A stretch of 51,700 bases of DNA from Verrucomicrobiota bacterium (GCA_016235555.1 JACRKC010000140.1:1-51700), one strand, 5' to 3'; counted from the stretch's first letter, positions 1-8,286 are shown. A program made the numbers and translations. Notes: generated by a model not told the origin, from the sequence alone.

Positions 1-8
1 CGCCGTCG

Positions 9-64
9 GTAGTTTGATTTCGCATGGAGGCGGGGTGCGGCGACCCCGCCCTACAATCAAACTA
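9..64. repeat. Nested palindromic repeat, family B copy 1
   Basis: Outer arms GTAGTTTGATT and AATCAAACTAC enclose an inner G+C-rich hairpin (GGCGGGGT and ACCCCGCC). The inner part is shared with copies near 7984 and 8187. The right arm contains the stop codon of the minus-strand ABC permease (bases 62-64). Confidence 0.75.
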
Positions 65-1270
65 CGACACCGGCGCGATCGTCTCCGCGACGGGCGTCCG
101 ATACGCCTTCAGCGCCGGCACGATGCCGCCGAACGCGCACAGCGCGACCATCGCCACCGGGCAGATCCACAGCACCGGGTGCGACGCCGCCACGTCGAGC
201 ACCACGCCGGTCTGGGCGCGGATCAGGTTGGCCACGCCGGCGAGCAGCCCGAAATAAATCGCGAAGCCCGCGGCCGCACCGAGCACGCCGATGCACGCCG
301 CCTCCGCGACCACCGCACCGAAAATGGTCCGGCGCCGCGCGCCGAGCGCGCGCAGGATCGCGAGATCACGGCGGCGGGCGTTCATCGAATTGTAGATGCT
401 CGCGAGCACCGAGCCCGCCGCGACTACCGCCACGAGATAGGCCACGAGCGTCAGCACCTGGTCGAACCAGGAGATTTTTCCGAACAGCTCCGAGATGATC
501 GCGGCGACGGGCCACGCGAGCGTGAGCTTGTTGCCCTGCTTGTTGATCATCATGTCGAGCATGGGCCCCATCGCGGGCGTGCGCAGTTGCAGGAGCACCG
601 CGCTCACATCACTCGCCGCCTTCGGATCGTGCCCGCCCATCGTCTGGATACCCTTGAGCGGGAGCCACACGACGCGATCGGCCGGCGTGTTGGTCGGCGC
701 GAGGATGCCGACGATCGTGAAAACCTCCGCGTGCTCGTTCTTCGCATCGAACGCGAGCCCGTGGAACGGCCGGAACGTGTCACCCACCTTCAGCCCGAGC
801 CGCTCCGCCGCGAAACTCCCCGCCACCGCTTCCTTCGCGTCGGCCGCGGCGCCGAAAAGTTTTCCGCTCGCGACCGCGAACTTCCGCCCCTGCGCCACTT
901 CGACGTTCGTGAACAATTCCGGCAAGGTGCCCACCAGCCGGTAACCGCGGAGATTGTCGCCCACCGCGATCGGGATCGCCGTTTTGATCGCGGGGTGGCG
1001 CTTGATCATCTCGTAGTCGGCCCACGCGAGGTTGCCCGCCGACGCCTCGAGATGGAAAATCGCATTGAGCACGAGCTGGAGTTTCGAGCCGCGCGCGCCG
1101 AGCACGCCATCGAAGCCGGCGTTGGTCTGCGTGAACACGCGCTGCGACTGCGTCTTCACCATCCACACGCACATGAGCAACCCGCACGCGAGCGCGATGC
1201 TGCCCGCCGTGATCACGGTCGAAAGCGCATGCTGGCGCAGCGAACGGTAGATGATGAGCGGGAGAGTCAT
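62..1270 (-). CDS. ABC transporter permease, FtsX/MacB-like
   Basis: This 402-residue inner-membrane protein is the permease half of an ABC exporter of the MacB/LolC (FtsX-like) type. There is one transmembrane segment near residues 15-38, a large periplasmic domain, and three C-terminal segments around residues 275-300, 325-350 and 370-390. The cytoplasmic stretch with NARRRDLAILRALGARR is the typical FtsX coupling motif that contacts the ATPase. The matching ATPase gene lies directly upstream, 98 bases away, so the two probably form one operon. The substrate (lipoprotein, peptide or drug) cannot be told. The TAG stop falls inside a repeat arm. Confidence 0.9.
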   Translation of the reverse strand: MTLPLIIYRSLRQHALSTVITAGSIALACGLLMCVWMVKTQSQRVFTQTNAGFDGVLGARGSKLQLVLNAIFHLEASAGNLAWADYEMIKRHPAIKTAIPIAVGDNLRGYRLVGTLPELFTNVEVAQGRKFAVASGKLFGAAADAKEAVAGSFAAERLGLKVGDTFRPFHGLAFDAKNEHAEVFTIVGILAPTNTPADRVVWLPLKGIQTMGGHDPKAASDVSAVLLQLRTPAMGPMLDMMINKQGNKLTLAWPVAAIISELFGKISWFDQVLTLVAYLVAVVAAGSVLASIYNSMNARRRDLAILRALGARRRTIFGAVVAEAACIGVLGAAAGFAIYFGLLAGVANLIRAQTGVVLDVAASHPVLWICPVAMVALCAFGGIVPALKAYRTPVAETIAPVS

Positions 1271-1368
1271 TTCATTTCTGAACAGGGAGGCCGGGAAGAA
1301 CGGGAAGAAATATTTTTTCTCCGTCCAGCTTCCCGACCTTCCCGAACTTCCTGTTCAAATTCATAGCG
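1271..1368. repeat. Imperfect inverted repeat between the two ABC genes
   Basis: The gap is mostly an imperfect hairpin. One arm starts at TTTCTGAACAGG and runs through GGGAAG blocks near 1273-1305. The other has the complementary CTTCCC blocks and ends CCTGTTCAAA near 1330-1360. An A+T-rich loop separates them. It could modulate expression of the downstream permease or act as an mRNA hairpin. Confidence 0.5.
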
Positions 1369-2046
1369 TCACCTCGGCACCCCCTTCATCGCCGCGTTGA
1401 TCTCCGCAAAATCGCGCCGCAGCTCGAATTGCCCGAGCACCAGCTCGTCGTGCGACACGAGCAGCAACGCCGCGGCGTTCTCGCGGCACACGTCGCGGAT
1501 GAGCTTCAGAGCCTCGCCGGCGTGCTTGCGGTCGAGGTTGCCGGTGGGCTCGTCGGCCAGCACGAGCTTCGGCCGGTTCGCCAGCGCGCGCGCGACCGCG
1601 ACCCGTTGTTGCTGGCCGGTCGAAAGCTGACCCGGAAAATGGTGCAGCCGGTGGCCGAGCCCCACGCGCTCCAGCACCTCGCGCGCATGCGCCCGATCCG
1701 CGCCGCGCGGACCGAAGCCCATGCCGAGCACGACGTTCTCCAGCACCGTGAAGCCCTGGAGCAGGTTGAACGTCTGGAAAATGTAGCCGAGCTTCTCCGC
1801 CCGCAGCCGGTCGCGCTTCGCCTCGCCCAGCGCGGTCATCTCCACGCCATCGATCGCCACGCGCCCGCTGTCGGCCGCGAGGATGCCCGCGATCAGGTTG
1901 AGAAACGTCGTCTTCCCCGATCCACTCTCGCCGCGCAACGCGAGCTGCTCGCCGGCCGCGAGCGCGAACTCTCTCACGTCCACGATATCCACACGCTCGC
2001 CATCGGGGGCGACGAACGATTTGCGGAGATCGGAGACAGCGAGCAT
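1369..2046 (-). CDS. ABC transporter ATP-binding protein, LolD/MacB-like
   Basis: A 225-residue ATPase of the LolD/MacB class that powers the permease encoded downstream. Visible motifs are Walker A GESGSGKTT, the Q-loop region FQTFNLLQGFTVLENV, the signature LSTGQQQRVAVARAL, Walker B LVLADEPTGNLD and the H-loop SHD. The frame stays open upstream to 2121, but that extension is encoded by repeat DNA. The ATG at 2046, giving MLAVSDLRKSF, matches where this family normally starts. No strong ribosome binding site is visible. Confidence 0.92.
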   Translation of the reverse strand: MLAVSDLRKSFVAPDGERVDIVDVREFALAAGEQLALRGESGSGKTTFLNLIAGILAADSGRVAIDGVEMTALGEAKRDRLRAEKLGYIFQTFNLLQGFTVLENVVLGMGFGPRGADRAHAREVLERVGLGHRLHHFPGQLSTGQQQRVAVARALANRPKLVLADEPTGNLDRKHAGEALKLIRDVCRENAAALLLVSHDELVLGQFELRRDFAEINAAMKGVPR

Positions 2047-2182
2047 CGGGGAGACGCTATTGGCCACAAAAAGCACAAAAAGCACAAGACCCGGAATTCC
2101 GTATTTGCACTTTCGGCGCACTTCACGCCGCCACCACCACCTGTCGAGCCGTGGCCCGCCGCCCCGATCCGTGTGTCCGGGT

Positions 2183-2207
2183 ATTTGTCATCCATTAGAT
2201 GACAAAT
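2183..2207. repeat. TTTGTCATC palindrome, copy 1
   Basis: Arms ATTTGTCATC and GATGACAAAT flank the five-base centre CATTA. It is the exact reverse complement of the core of copy 2 (centre TAATG), so the two copies face each other across 32 bases. Confidence 0.85.
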
Positions 2208-2239
2208 GCCCCAAATCTCCTCCGGAGTAAAAAATCCGC

Positions 2240-2262
2240 TTTGTCATCTAATGGATGACAAA
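2240..2262. repeat. TTTGTCATC palindrome, copy 2
   Basis: Arms TTTGTCATC and GATGACAAA surround TAATG. The 23-base core is identical to the copy at 37529-37551. Confidence 0.85.
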
Positions 2263-2337
2263 CGCTCGAACGCTCCTTCAATCGCCTGCGGCCTTTCCTT
2301 TTGCGCTTTGGGTGTTTTTTGTGGCCAATCCTCCGTC

Positions 2338-3171
2338 GTGAGTTCCCCCGGTTTCCGCTTCCGCGCCGCCCTCGCCGCCGAGCGCCCGCTCCAAATCGCC
2401 GGCGCCATCAACGCCTACGCGGCCCTGCTCGCCGAGCGCGCCGGCTTCCGCGCCCTCTACCTGTCCGGCGCCGGCGTCGCCAATCACTCGCTCGGCCTCC
2501 CCGACACCGGCGACACCACGCTCGCCGACGTGCTCACCGACGCCCGCCGCATCGCCCGTCGCGTGCCGCTCCCGCTCCTCGTCGACATCGACACCGGCTG
2601 GGACGACCCCGCCCGCGCCGTCCGCGAACTCGCCGCCGTCGGCGTCGCCGCCGTCCACCTCGAAGATCAAGTTCCCGCCAAACTCTGCGGCCACCTCCCC
2701 GGCAAACAACTCGTCTCCACCGCCGAGATGTCCGCCCGCGTCCGCACCGCCGTCGCCGGCAAACCCGATCGCGATTTCGTGGTGATGGCGCGCACCGATG
2801 CCGCCGCCGTCGAGGGCCTCGACGACGCAATCGCCCGCGCCCAAGCTTACGTCGCCGCCGGCGCCGACATGATTTTCGCTGAGGCGCTTCACGCGCTCGA
2901 CGACTACAAGAAGTTCACCGCCGCACTCAGCGGAGTGCCCGTGCTCGCGAACCTCACCGAGTTCGGAAAGACGCCCTACTTCACGCTCACCGAACTCCGC
3001 ACCGCCGGCATCGCGATGGCCCTCTACCCCCTCAGCGCGTCCCGCACCGCCGCCGCCGCGTCACTTGAAGTTTACTCCGCGATCCGCAATGATGGCACGC
3101 AACAACACGTCGTCGCCAAAATGCAGACACGCGCGGATCTCTACGAGATGCTGGGCTATACTCCAACCTGA
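2338..3171 (+). CDS. prpB: Methylisocitrate lyase (PEP mutase/ICL family)
   Basis: A 277-residue member of the isocitrate lyase/PEP mutase superfamily. Methylisocitrate lyases cleave 2-methylisocitrate to pyruvate and succinate in propionate oxidation. Metal-binding acidic residues lie in VDIDTGWD (residues 82-89), and the catalytic loop reads KLCGH (115-119), with Cys117 as the expected base. The assignment is supported by a citrate/methylcitrate synthase gene 1.6 kb downstream on the same strand. The frame is open upstream to 2206, but that part is repeat DNA. The GTG at 2338 (MSSPGFRFRAALAAERPLQ) gives a normal N-terminus. Another PEP mutase-like lyase cannot be fully excluded. Confidence 0.85.
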   Translation: MSSPGFRFRAALAAERPLQIAGAINAYAALLAERAGFRALYLSGAGVANHSLGLPDTGDTTLADVLTDARRIARRVPLPLLVDIDTGWDDPARAVRELAAVGVAAVHLEDQVPAKLCGHLPGKQLVSTAEMSARVRTAVAGKPDRDFVVMARTDAAAVEGLDDAIARAQAYVAAGADMIFAEALHALDDYKKFTAALSGVPVLANLTEFGKTPYFTLTELRTAGIAMALYPLSASRTAAAASLEVYSAIRNDGTQQHVVAKMQTRADLYEMLGYTPT

Positions 3172-3758
3172 TGCCCTTTCCAAACTTACCTGATCAAATC
3201 GAAAGTTGTCGGGTGAGTCTCGCTAAGCAGGGCATACCCTTCACCGAGGATGCGTTGATCGAAACACTGGAGCGGCGGGATAATCCTTGGAGCGTTTTCT
3301 ATGCAGTCATAGCCCTTCGAAGTCTGGGCACGCTTCGCGCGATTAAGCCGCTGAAACTGGTGCTCAAGTTCCCCAAACAGGATGTGCAATGCGCCTCCAT
3401 CCTTACCATCGCCCATCTCGCCGGAGCTACTGAAACGCCCTTTTTTGTTTCGGCACTGGGCGACGCAGGTTATCGCCCGAAACTCTACGCACTCTGGGCG
3501 CTCCAAGATGCCGGCGATGAGCGGGGAATTGATGCAGTGGTCGCTTTTCTCGCGACCCGGATCTCAAAAGCGAAAACCGCAAAACCCAACGGATCGTTTT
3601 TCGCAACCGTCTATCATGGACTGGCGTATCTCGGTCGGTTTGTCGGGGTGCGGCCTGATCTTCGGGAACAGAATATCCCGTGGGTTCAATTTTTGGAATC
3701 TATGCACGAGCTCGACCGCTCCAAGTTCAACAAGCTTTTTGCCGACACAAACATTTAG
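3171..3758 (+). CDS. HEAT-repeat protein of unknown function
   Basis: A 195-residue protein with HEAT/PBS-like helical repeats over roughly residues 35-130 (for example WSVFYAVIALRSLGTLRAIKPL and YRPKLYALWALQDAGDERGIDAV). No catalytic motif is visible, and the repeats suggest a binding role. The ATG overlaps the prpB stop codon by one base (TGATG). Base usage differs sharply from the neighbours: the first 60 bases after 3180 hold 29 G+C, whereas flanking genes are far richer. This points to acquisition from elsewhere. Together with the next two features it separates prpB from prpC. Confidence 0.75.
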   Translation: MPFPNLPDQIESCRVSLAKQGIPFTEDALIETLERRDNPWSVFYAVIALRSLGTLRAIKPLKLVLKFPKQDVQCASILTIAHLAGATETPFFVSALGDAGYRPKLYALWALQDAGDERGIDAVVAFLATRISKAKTAKPNGSFFATVYHGLAYLGRFVGVRPDLREQNIPWVQFLESMHELDRSKFNKLFADTNI

Positions 3759-3778
3759 ACCAGTCAATTGCTTCTCCT

Positions 3779-3904
3779 ATGCCCGACTCACCTCAAGCTT
3801 CCGCTCCGAAAGTCAAAAAATCCGTCGCGCTCTACGGTGTCGTCGCGAGCAACACCGCTATCTGCATCATCGGTGTTTCAGCGTTTGAATTTTTGAGATG
3901 CTAA
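3779..3904 (+). pseudogene. Decayed 5' fragment of prpC
   Basis: An ATG-initiated frame of 41 codons. Its first ~32 residues align with the start of the intact prpC at 4735: KKSVALYGVVASNTAIC here against [17 protein letters not shown] there. Homology then ends abruptly and the frame stops at 3902. It is diverged, with lower G+C, so it is not a fresh duplication. It looks like the remnant of a citrate synthase gene cut short by whatever brought in the DNA at 3905-4734, or a relic carried in with the HEAT gene. Confidence 0.7.
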
Positions 3905-3930
3905 CCTGGCGCCTCAAACCTCGTTTAAGA

Positions 3931-3943
3931 TCACAAATTGTGA
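3931..3943. promoter_or_regulatory. Operator-like palindrome O1 upstream of the ORF6N gene
   Basis: TCACAAATTGTGA is a palindrome around a central A. The same 13 bases occur inside the ORF6N gene (feature at 4300-4326). It lies 112 bases upstream of the ATG, in a suitable place for autoregulation. Confidence 0.55.
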
Positions 3944-3963
3944 CCTAAAGATTCGAAGTCGAT

Positions 3964-3988
3964 ATGCGGTCACAGTTTGTGATCGCAT
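3964..3988. promoter_or_regulatory. Operator-like palindrome O2 upstream of the ORF6N gene
   Basis: A second, looser site: TCACA, GTT, TGTGA, extended by outer arms ATGCG and CGCAT with one mismatched pair between. The centres of O1 and O2 are about 39 bases apart, close to four helical turns, which would put two bound dimers on one face of the DNA. Confidence 0.5.
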
Positions 3989-4054
3989 GGTCCGTTCCTC
4001 CGCAGCCTTTACCCCTCGCGGGACTTCTGCATCGTCCGTCCCCGGCCGTTCCCC

Positions 4055-4663
4055 ATGCCGCCCGCCGCCAAACAAAAGTCCGCTGCGCTCGTGCCCACCA
4101 TCGAGGCAGCGATTCACATGCTCCGCGGCGAGCGCGTGATTCTCGACGCCGACCTCGCGAAAATCTACGGCGTCGAGACGAAAGTCCTCAAACAAGCGGT
4201 CCGGCGGAACCGGGAAAAATTTCCACGCGACTTCCTTTTCGAACTCAACTTGACCGAGGCGGTAAATCTGCAACACGCTGGCCGGTTTGATGATGCACGT
4301 TCAAGGTCACAAATTGTGACCTTGAAGCGCGGCGGAAATATCAAGCACCTGCCCTACGCCTTTACCGAGCACGGCGCGATCATGGCCGCCAACATCCTCA
4401 ACAGCCCGCAGGCCGTGCAGATGAGCGTCTTCGTCGTCCGCGCGTTCATCAAAATGCGCGCCGCACTCACCGACACGCGCGAACTCGCCCGCAAGCTCGC
4501 CGCGCTCGAAAAGGAGCTCACCGCGCGCCTCGACACCCACGAAACCGCCATCGTCGAAGTCCTCCAGCGCATCATGGCGCTGCTGGATCCACCGCCGCAG
4601 CCGGAACCGCCGCGCCGCGAAATGGGTTTCCATGCCGCACTCAAAACGAACGCGGAACGCTAA
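4055..4663 (+). CDS. ORF6N-domain DNA-binding protein
   Basis: A 202-residue ORF6N-domain protein, a family of probable DNA-binding proteins common on phages and mobile DNA. The ORF6N core spans about residues 12-110: LRGERVILDADLAKIYGVET, then the basic stretch LKQAVRRNREKFPRDFLF and LPYAFTEHGAIMAANILN. A predicted helical or coiled segment follows at about 130-175 (ELARKLAALEKELTARLDTH) and probably mediates oligomerisation. A perfect 27-base palindrome lies within the codons for SRSQIVTLK, matching operator-like sites upstream. The gene sits between a prpC fragment and the intact prpC, suggesting insertion into the propionate operon. The target and biological role are unknown. Confidence 0.85.
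   Translation: MPPAAKQKSAALVPTIEAAIHMLRGERVILDADLAKIYGVETKVLKQAVRRNREKFPRDFLFELNLTEAVNLQHAGRFDDARSRSQIVTLKRGGNIKHLPYAFTEHGAIMAANILNSPQAVQMSVFVVRAFIKMRAALTDTRELARKLAALEKELTARLDTHETAIVEVLQRIMALLDPPPQPEPPRREMGFHAALKTNAER
4300..4326. repeat. Perfect 27-base palindrome inside the ORF6N gene
   Basis: Arms TTCAAGGTCACAA and TTGTGACCTTGAA around a single A, with no mismatch. The core equals operator O1 upstream. The palindrome encodes part of the family segment SRSQIVTLK. Confidence 0.85.
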
Positions 4664-4720
4664 TCTCGGCCAATCTGCGCTGAATCGGATCAGCGGAGAT
4701 TAGCGTCCATTAGCGTTCCA
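4656..4720. repeat. Inverted repeat between ORF6N gene and prpC
   Basis: Arms GGAACGCTAAT (overlapping the ORF6N stop codon) and ATTAGCGTTCC bound the interval. A second pair, GCTAATCTC and GAGATTAGC, lies inside. It covers nearly all the space before prpC, so prpC transcription must read through it or start within it. Confidence 0.65.
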
Positions 4721-4734
4721 AAAATCCGTCCCCC

Positions 4735-5907
4735 ATGAGCGCCCTCACCCCATCCCCCGCTCGCACCCCGAAAAAATCCGTCGCCCTCTCCGGCGTCGTC
4801 GCGGGCAACACCGCCATCTGCACCGTCGGCCACTCCGGCAACGATCTCCACTACCGCGGCTACGACATCGCCGACCTCGCGCGCGACGCCACCTACGAGG
4901 AGGTCGCGCACCTCCTCATCCACGAGCGCCTCCCCAACGCCACCGAACTCGCCGCCTACCGCGCGCGCCTGATTTCGCTCCGCGGACTCTCCGCCCCCGT
5001 CCGCTCCATCCTCGAGCAACTCCCCGCCACCGCGCACCCGATGGGCGTGCTCCGCACCGGCTGCTCGGCCCTCGGCGCCCTCGCCACCGAGCCCTCCGCT
5101 CCCGGCGGCACCGGCCCCCACGATCCCGTCGTCGCCCGCGCGATCGCGGACCAGCTCATCGCGTGCTTCCCGTCGATGCTGCTCTACTGGCATCACTTCG
5201 CCACGACCGGAAAACGCATCGACGTCGAGACCGACGATTCCTCGATCGCCGCGCATTTTCTCCGCCTGCTCCACCAGCGCGCGCCGCAGCCGCTGCACGT
5301 GCGCGCGCTCGATCGCTCGCTGATTCTCTATGCGGAACACGAGTTCAACGCGTCCACATTCACCGCCCGCGTGATCGCTGGCACCGGCTCGGGGCTTTAC
5401 GGCTGCGTGACCGGCGCGATCGGCGCGCTGCGCGGGCCGAAGCACGGCGGCGCCAACGAGGTCGCGCACGAAATCCAGCTCCGCTATCGCACGCCCGACG
5501 AAGCCGAGGCCGACATCCGCGCGCGCATCGCCCGCCGCGAAATCGTCATCGGCTTCGGCCACCCCGTCTACACGATCAGCGATCCGCGCAACGCCATCAT
5601 CAAGGAGATCGCCCGCGAGCTCTGCGCCGACGCCGGCCAGCAGAACTTCTTCGCCATCTGCGAGCGCATCGAGCGCGTGATGGGGGAGCTGAAGAAGATG
5701 TTTCCGAACCTCGATTGGTTCAGCGCACCCGCCTACCACATGATGGGCGTGCCCACCGCGATGTTCACCCCGCTCTTCGTGATCGCGCGCACGGCCGGCT
5801 GGTGCGCGCACGTGATCGAGCAACGCGCCGACGGCAAAATCATCCGCCCCTCGGCGAACTACACCGGCCCGGCGGACCGACCGCTCGTGCCGCTCGTCCG
5901 GCGGTAG
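4735..5907 (+). CDS. prpC: 2-Methylcitrate synthase / citrate synthase
   Basis: A 390-residue citrate synthase-family enzyme of the short type used as 2-methylcitrate synthase, which condenses propionyl-CoA with oxaloacetate. Catalytic-site blocks are visible: [13 protein letters not shown] near residue 200, [10 protein letters not shown] near 236, GFGHPVYT near 273 and [14 protein letters not shown] near 327. The pairing with prpB supports the methylcitrate role, but ordinary citrate synthase activity is not excluded by sequence. The N-terminus [17 protein letters not shown] is partly duplicated at 3779. A hairpin with arms GCGGAAAA and TTTTCCGC lies 30 bases after the stop. Confidence 0.88.
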   Translation: MSALTPSPARTPKKSVALSGVVAGNTAICTVGHSGNDLHYRGYDIADLARDATYEEVAHLLIHERLPNATELAAYRARLISLRGLSAPVRSILEQLPATAHPMGVLRTGCSALGALATEPSAPGGTGPHDPVVARAIADQLIACFPSMLLYWHHFATTGKRIDVETDDSSIAAHFLRLLHQRAPQPLHVRALDRSLILYAEHEFNASTFTARVIAGTGSGLYGCVTGAIGALRGPKHGGANEVAHEIQLRYRTPDEAEADIRARIARREIVIGFGHPVYTISDPRNAIIKEIARELCADAGQQNFFAICERIERVMGELKKMFPNLDWFSAPAYHMMGVPTAMFTPLFVIARTAGWCAHVIEQRADGKIIRPSANYTGPADRPLVPLVRR

Positions 5908-5936
5908 GCGGGTCCCCGCTCCGCGGAAGCACGCCT

Positions 5937-5955
5937 GCGGAAAACTATTTTCCGC
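5937..5955 (+). terminator. Possible terminator after prpC
   Basis: A perfect hairpin, arms GCGGAAAA and TTTTCCGC with loop CTA, lies 30 bases after the prpC stop. No long T tract follows, so termination strength is uncertain. Confidence 0.4.
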
Positions 5956-6085
5956 GCCCCGCGGCCCGCCGCGTGCAATTTACGTTCTGTTAGCGCGGAA
6001 ACGTCGTGTGTTCTCGAACCGGGCGCGCAGGCTGTGGTCTATCCCCGCGTTCGTTCACATCACCAACCCACTGCGCTCTTCGCTC

Positions 6086-7831
6086 ATGAATACTCGATCG
6101 TTTCTGCGTTTCATGCTCCTGGGCACGCTCGCCGTCCTCCTGCCCATCCAGGCTTCAGCGCAACCCACCGCTCCCACCATCACCACACAGCCTTCGGCGC
6201 TGACCGTGGCCGCCGGCGCCAGCGCGACCCTCAATGTCGTCGCCACCGGCTCCGGGACACTCACCTACAGTTGGTTCAAGGAAGGCCGCCTCGTCGCGTT
6301 CGGCGGCAACGCCTCGCTCGCCATCGCCGCCGTGACCGTCGCCGACGCCGGCGTGTATCGCGTCGTCGTCACCGGCAGCGGCGGCTCGACCGTCTCCAAC
6401 TCGGTCGCGCTCACCGTCACCGGCGCCGCGCCGCCACCGACCACGCCGCCGCCGGCCACCGGGACCGCCCCGGCCATCACGACGCAACCGGCCTCCGTCC
6501 TCGTCACCGCTGGCGCCAAGGCTGAGTTCACCGTCGCGGCGACCGGCACCGCCCCGCTTCGTTACCGCTGGCTCAAAAACGGCCGCGCGATCGAGGATGC
6601 GAGCGCCGCGACCTTCACCATCGCCGCCGCAAAACTCGAAAACGCCGCGCTCTACACCGTCGTTGTCTCGAATGCCGCCGGCAGCGTGACCTCCGCCCCG
6701 GCCGCGCTCACCGTCAACGCCACCGCCGGCATCATCACGACTGCGCCCGCAAGCCAGACCGTGAACGCCGGGGTCGACGCGAAACTCACCGTCACCGCCA
6801 CCGGCACCGGCCTCACCTACCAGTGGAAGTTCAACGGCCGCCCGCTCAAGGGCGCCACCAGCGCCACGCTCACGCTCGCCAACGCCAGCACCACCGTCGA
6901 CGGCAACTACGCCGTGACGGTGTCCAATTCCACCGGTCCGATCGCCGCCTCCGCCGCCGCCCTCGCGATCAAGACCGACGCCCGGCTCGTCAACATCGCC
7001 ACGCGTGGCCACGTCGGTGACGACGACGAAGTGCTGATCAGCGGCTTCGTCACGCGCGGCACCGGCAGCAAAAAGATGCTCCTCCGCGCCGTCGGCCCGA
7101 CCCTCAGCACCGCGTTCAACGTCTCCGGCTCACTCGCCGCCCCGCGGCTCACGCTTTATAGCGTCGCTCGCGGCAACCCCGTCGTCGACAGCAACAGCGG
7201 CTGGGGCGGCTCGGCCGCGCTCGTCACGGCCTTCGCCCAGGTCGGGGCGTTTCCGCTCCCGCCGGCGTCGCTCGACGCCGCGCTCCTCTCATCACTCACC
7301 GCCGGGGCCTACTCCGCCAACGTGTCCGCGCCGCGCGGCACCAGCGGCGTCGCACTGCTCGAAGTTTACGACGCCGACACCGGCACGCCGACCGCCGAGG
7401 TCGTCAACATCTCCACCCGCGCCCTCGTCGGTTCCGAGGTCGCCAACACGCTCATCGCCGGCTTCGCGATCACCGGCACCACCTCCGACACCGTGCTCAT
7501 CCGTGGCGTCGGCCCGAGTCTGGGCACGCTGTTCGGCCTGCGCCGCGCCCTCGGCGCCTCGCATGTCGCCGTCTACGATTCGCAGGGCCGCAAGGTCGCC
7601 GAAAACACCATCTGGGGCAAAGCCGGCCGCGGCGAAGACGACGACGATGATGACGAGGACAAACCGGACGACATCGACGACGCCAGCGATCGGTCGGGCG
7701 CGTGGCGGCTGCCGCGCGGCTCCCGCGACTCGGCGTTGCTGCTCACGCTCTCGCCCGGCGTCTACACGGCGCACGTGACCGGCGTGCGCGCCTCCGGCAT
7801 CGGCCTCGTCGAGATCTTCGAAGTGCGCTGA
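6086..7831 (+). CDS. Secreted Ig-domain protein
   Basis: A 581-residue exported protein. A signal peptide (MNTRSFLRFMLLGTLAVLL, ending near ASAQ at residue 26) is followed by three immunoglobulin-like domains at about residues 28-115, 130-212 and 214-294, each starting with TITTQPSA-like motifs. The first two are joined by a Thr/Pro linker. The C-terminal half holds two copies of a module opening LVNIATRGHVG and VVNISTRALVG, at about 300 and 438, each with a RAVGPTL/RGVGPSL motif. An Asp/Glu-rich insert at about 517-535 may bind calcium. It is probably an extracellular adhesin. The ATG at 6086 was chosen because it starts the signal peptide. Confidence 0.82.
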   Translation: MNTRSFLRFMLLGTLAVLLPIQASAQPTAPTITTQPSALTVAAGASATLNVVATGSGTLTYSWFKEGRLVAFGGNASLAIAAVTVADAGVYRVVVTGSGGSTVSNSVALTVTGAAPPPTTPPPATGTAPAITTQPASVLVTAGAKAEFTVAATGTAPLRYRWLKNGRAIEDASAATFTIAAAKLENAALYTVVVSNAAGSVTSAPAALTVNATAGIITTAPASQTVNAGVDAKLTVTATGTGLTYQWKFNGRPLKGATSATLTLANASTTVDGNYAVTVSNSTGPIAASAAALAIKTDARLVNIATRGHVGDDDEVLISGFVTRGTGSKKMLLRAVGPTLSTAFNVSGSLAAPRLTLYSVARGNPVVDSNSGWGGSAALVTAFAQVGAFPLPPASLDAALLSSLTAGAYSANVSAPRGTSGVALLEVYDADTGTPTAEVVNISTRALVGSEVANTLIAGFAITGTTSDTVLIRGVGPSLGTLFGLRRALGASHVAVYDSQGRKVAENTIWGKAGRGEDDDDDDEDKPDDIDDASDRSGAWRLPRGSRDSALLLTLSPGVYTAHVTGVRASGIGLVEIFEVR

Positions 7832-7859
7832 CCCGACCCGCTTCACCCCGGTGCATTTC

Positions 7860-7900
7860 CCGCCGGTCGCGTGGCGCCACGCGGCCGGCGGTTCTTTTTT
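7860..7900 (+). terminator. Rho-independent terminator of the Ig-domain gene
   Basis: A G+C-rich stem, outer arms CCGCCGG and CCGGCGG with CGCGTGG and CCACGCG inside, is followed by TTCTTTTTT. It begins 29 bases after the stop codon. Confidence 0.8.
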
Positions 7901-7983
7901 GGTTGGTCATTCTGAGCGCAGCGAAACCGGCGCCGATCACCCCGCCACCCCGCGTAAGACCGGCGCGGCCCCGCGGGCTGAGG

Positions 7984-8220
7984 TTGTAGGGCGGGGTCGC
8001 CGAACCCCGCCGGCTCAGCCGGAAAATTGCAGTCGGGGTGGAGCGCGTTGACCTCAACGCGCTTGGGTTACGACGTGAATCCTGGAAAGCGCGTTGGGGG
8101 CTCAACGCGCTCCACCGCTGCACCGCGCGGTCACGAATAAGCGCGAGTTCAACTGCACTGGTTCCGGCTCAGGGCACACACAGGCGCGGCGGGGTTCGGC
8201 GACCCCGCCCTCCTATGTAG
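7984..8220. repeat. Three-level nested palindrome (families B and A) before asnS
   Basis: Outer hairpins B2 (about 7984-8010) and B3 (about 8187-8220) are inverted copies of each other. Inside them lie GGCTCAGCCGGAA and TTCCGGCTCAGG. The centre is family A copy 1 (8038-8116), arms GTGGAGCGCGTTGA and CAACGCGCTCCACC. The flank after A1 (CGAATAAGCGCG, then GTTCAAC) reappears after A5 at 39379-39426. No gene is visible in 7832-8286. Confidence 0.8.
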
Positions 8221-8286
8221 CCCGTGCGCCGTTTTCCATGTTTGCCTCGCGGCACGGTGCGCGCTTCGGTGCACTCCAAAAATTCC

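Larger units (their letters stand above)
2060..2328. repeat. Nested repeat in the ABC-prpB divergent region
   Basis: The outer arms are TTGGCCACAAAAAGCACAAA (2060-2079) and the complementary T-rich arm ending TTTTGTGGCCAA (2307-2328). A further copy of the arm lies at 27638-27656 before msrP. Inside the arms are two oppositely oriented copies of the TTTGTCATC palindrome. The right arm ends nine bases before the prpB start, so the element occupies the whole intergenic region where both promoters should lie. Confidence 0.7.

Noticed and set aside
14-1366. Open frame of 450 codons on the plus strand opposite the ABC permease
   Set aside because: Composition is dominated by Arg, Glu and His with no domain, whereas the minus strand encodes a clear FtsX-type permease.
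2206-2337. N-terminal extension of prpB
   Set aside because: These codons come from repeat DNA and lack similarity to methylisocitrate lyases.
3779-3904. Functional small gene
   Set aside because: Its sequence equals the first part of citrate synthase and stops abruptly, so it is better explained as a remnant.
4690-5823. Minus-strand frame of 377 codons opposite prpC
   Set aside because: Shadow of prpC with Gly/Ala/Asp/Glu-rich sequence and no domain.
7984-8220. Insertion sequence or MITE with target duplication
   Set aside because: Nested arms are clear, but no transposase gene and no convincing flanking target duplication could be seen by eye.
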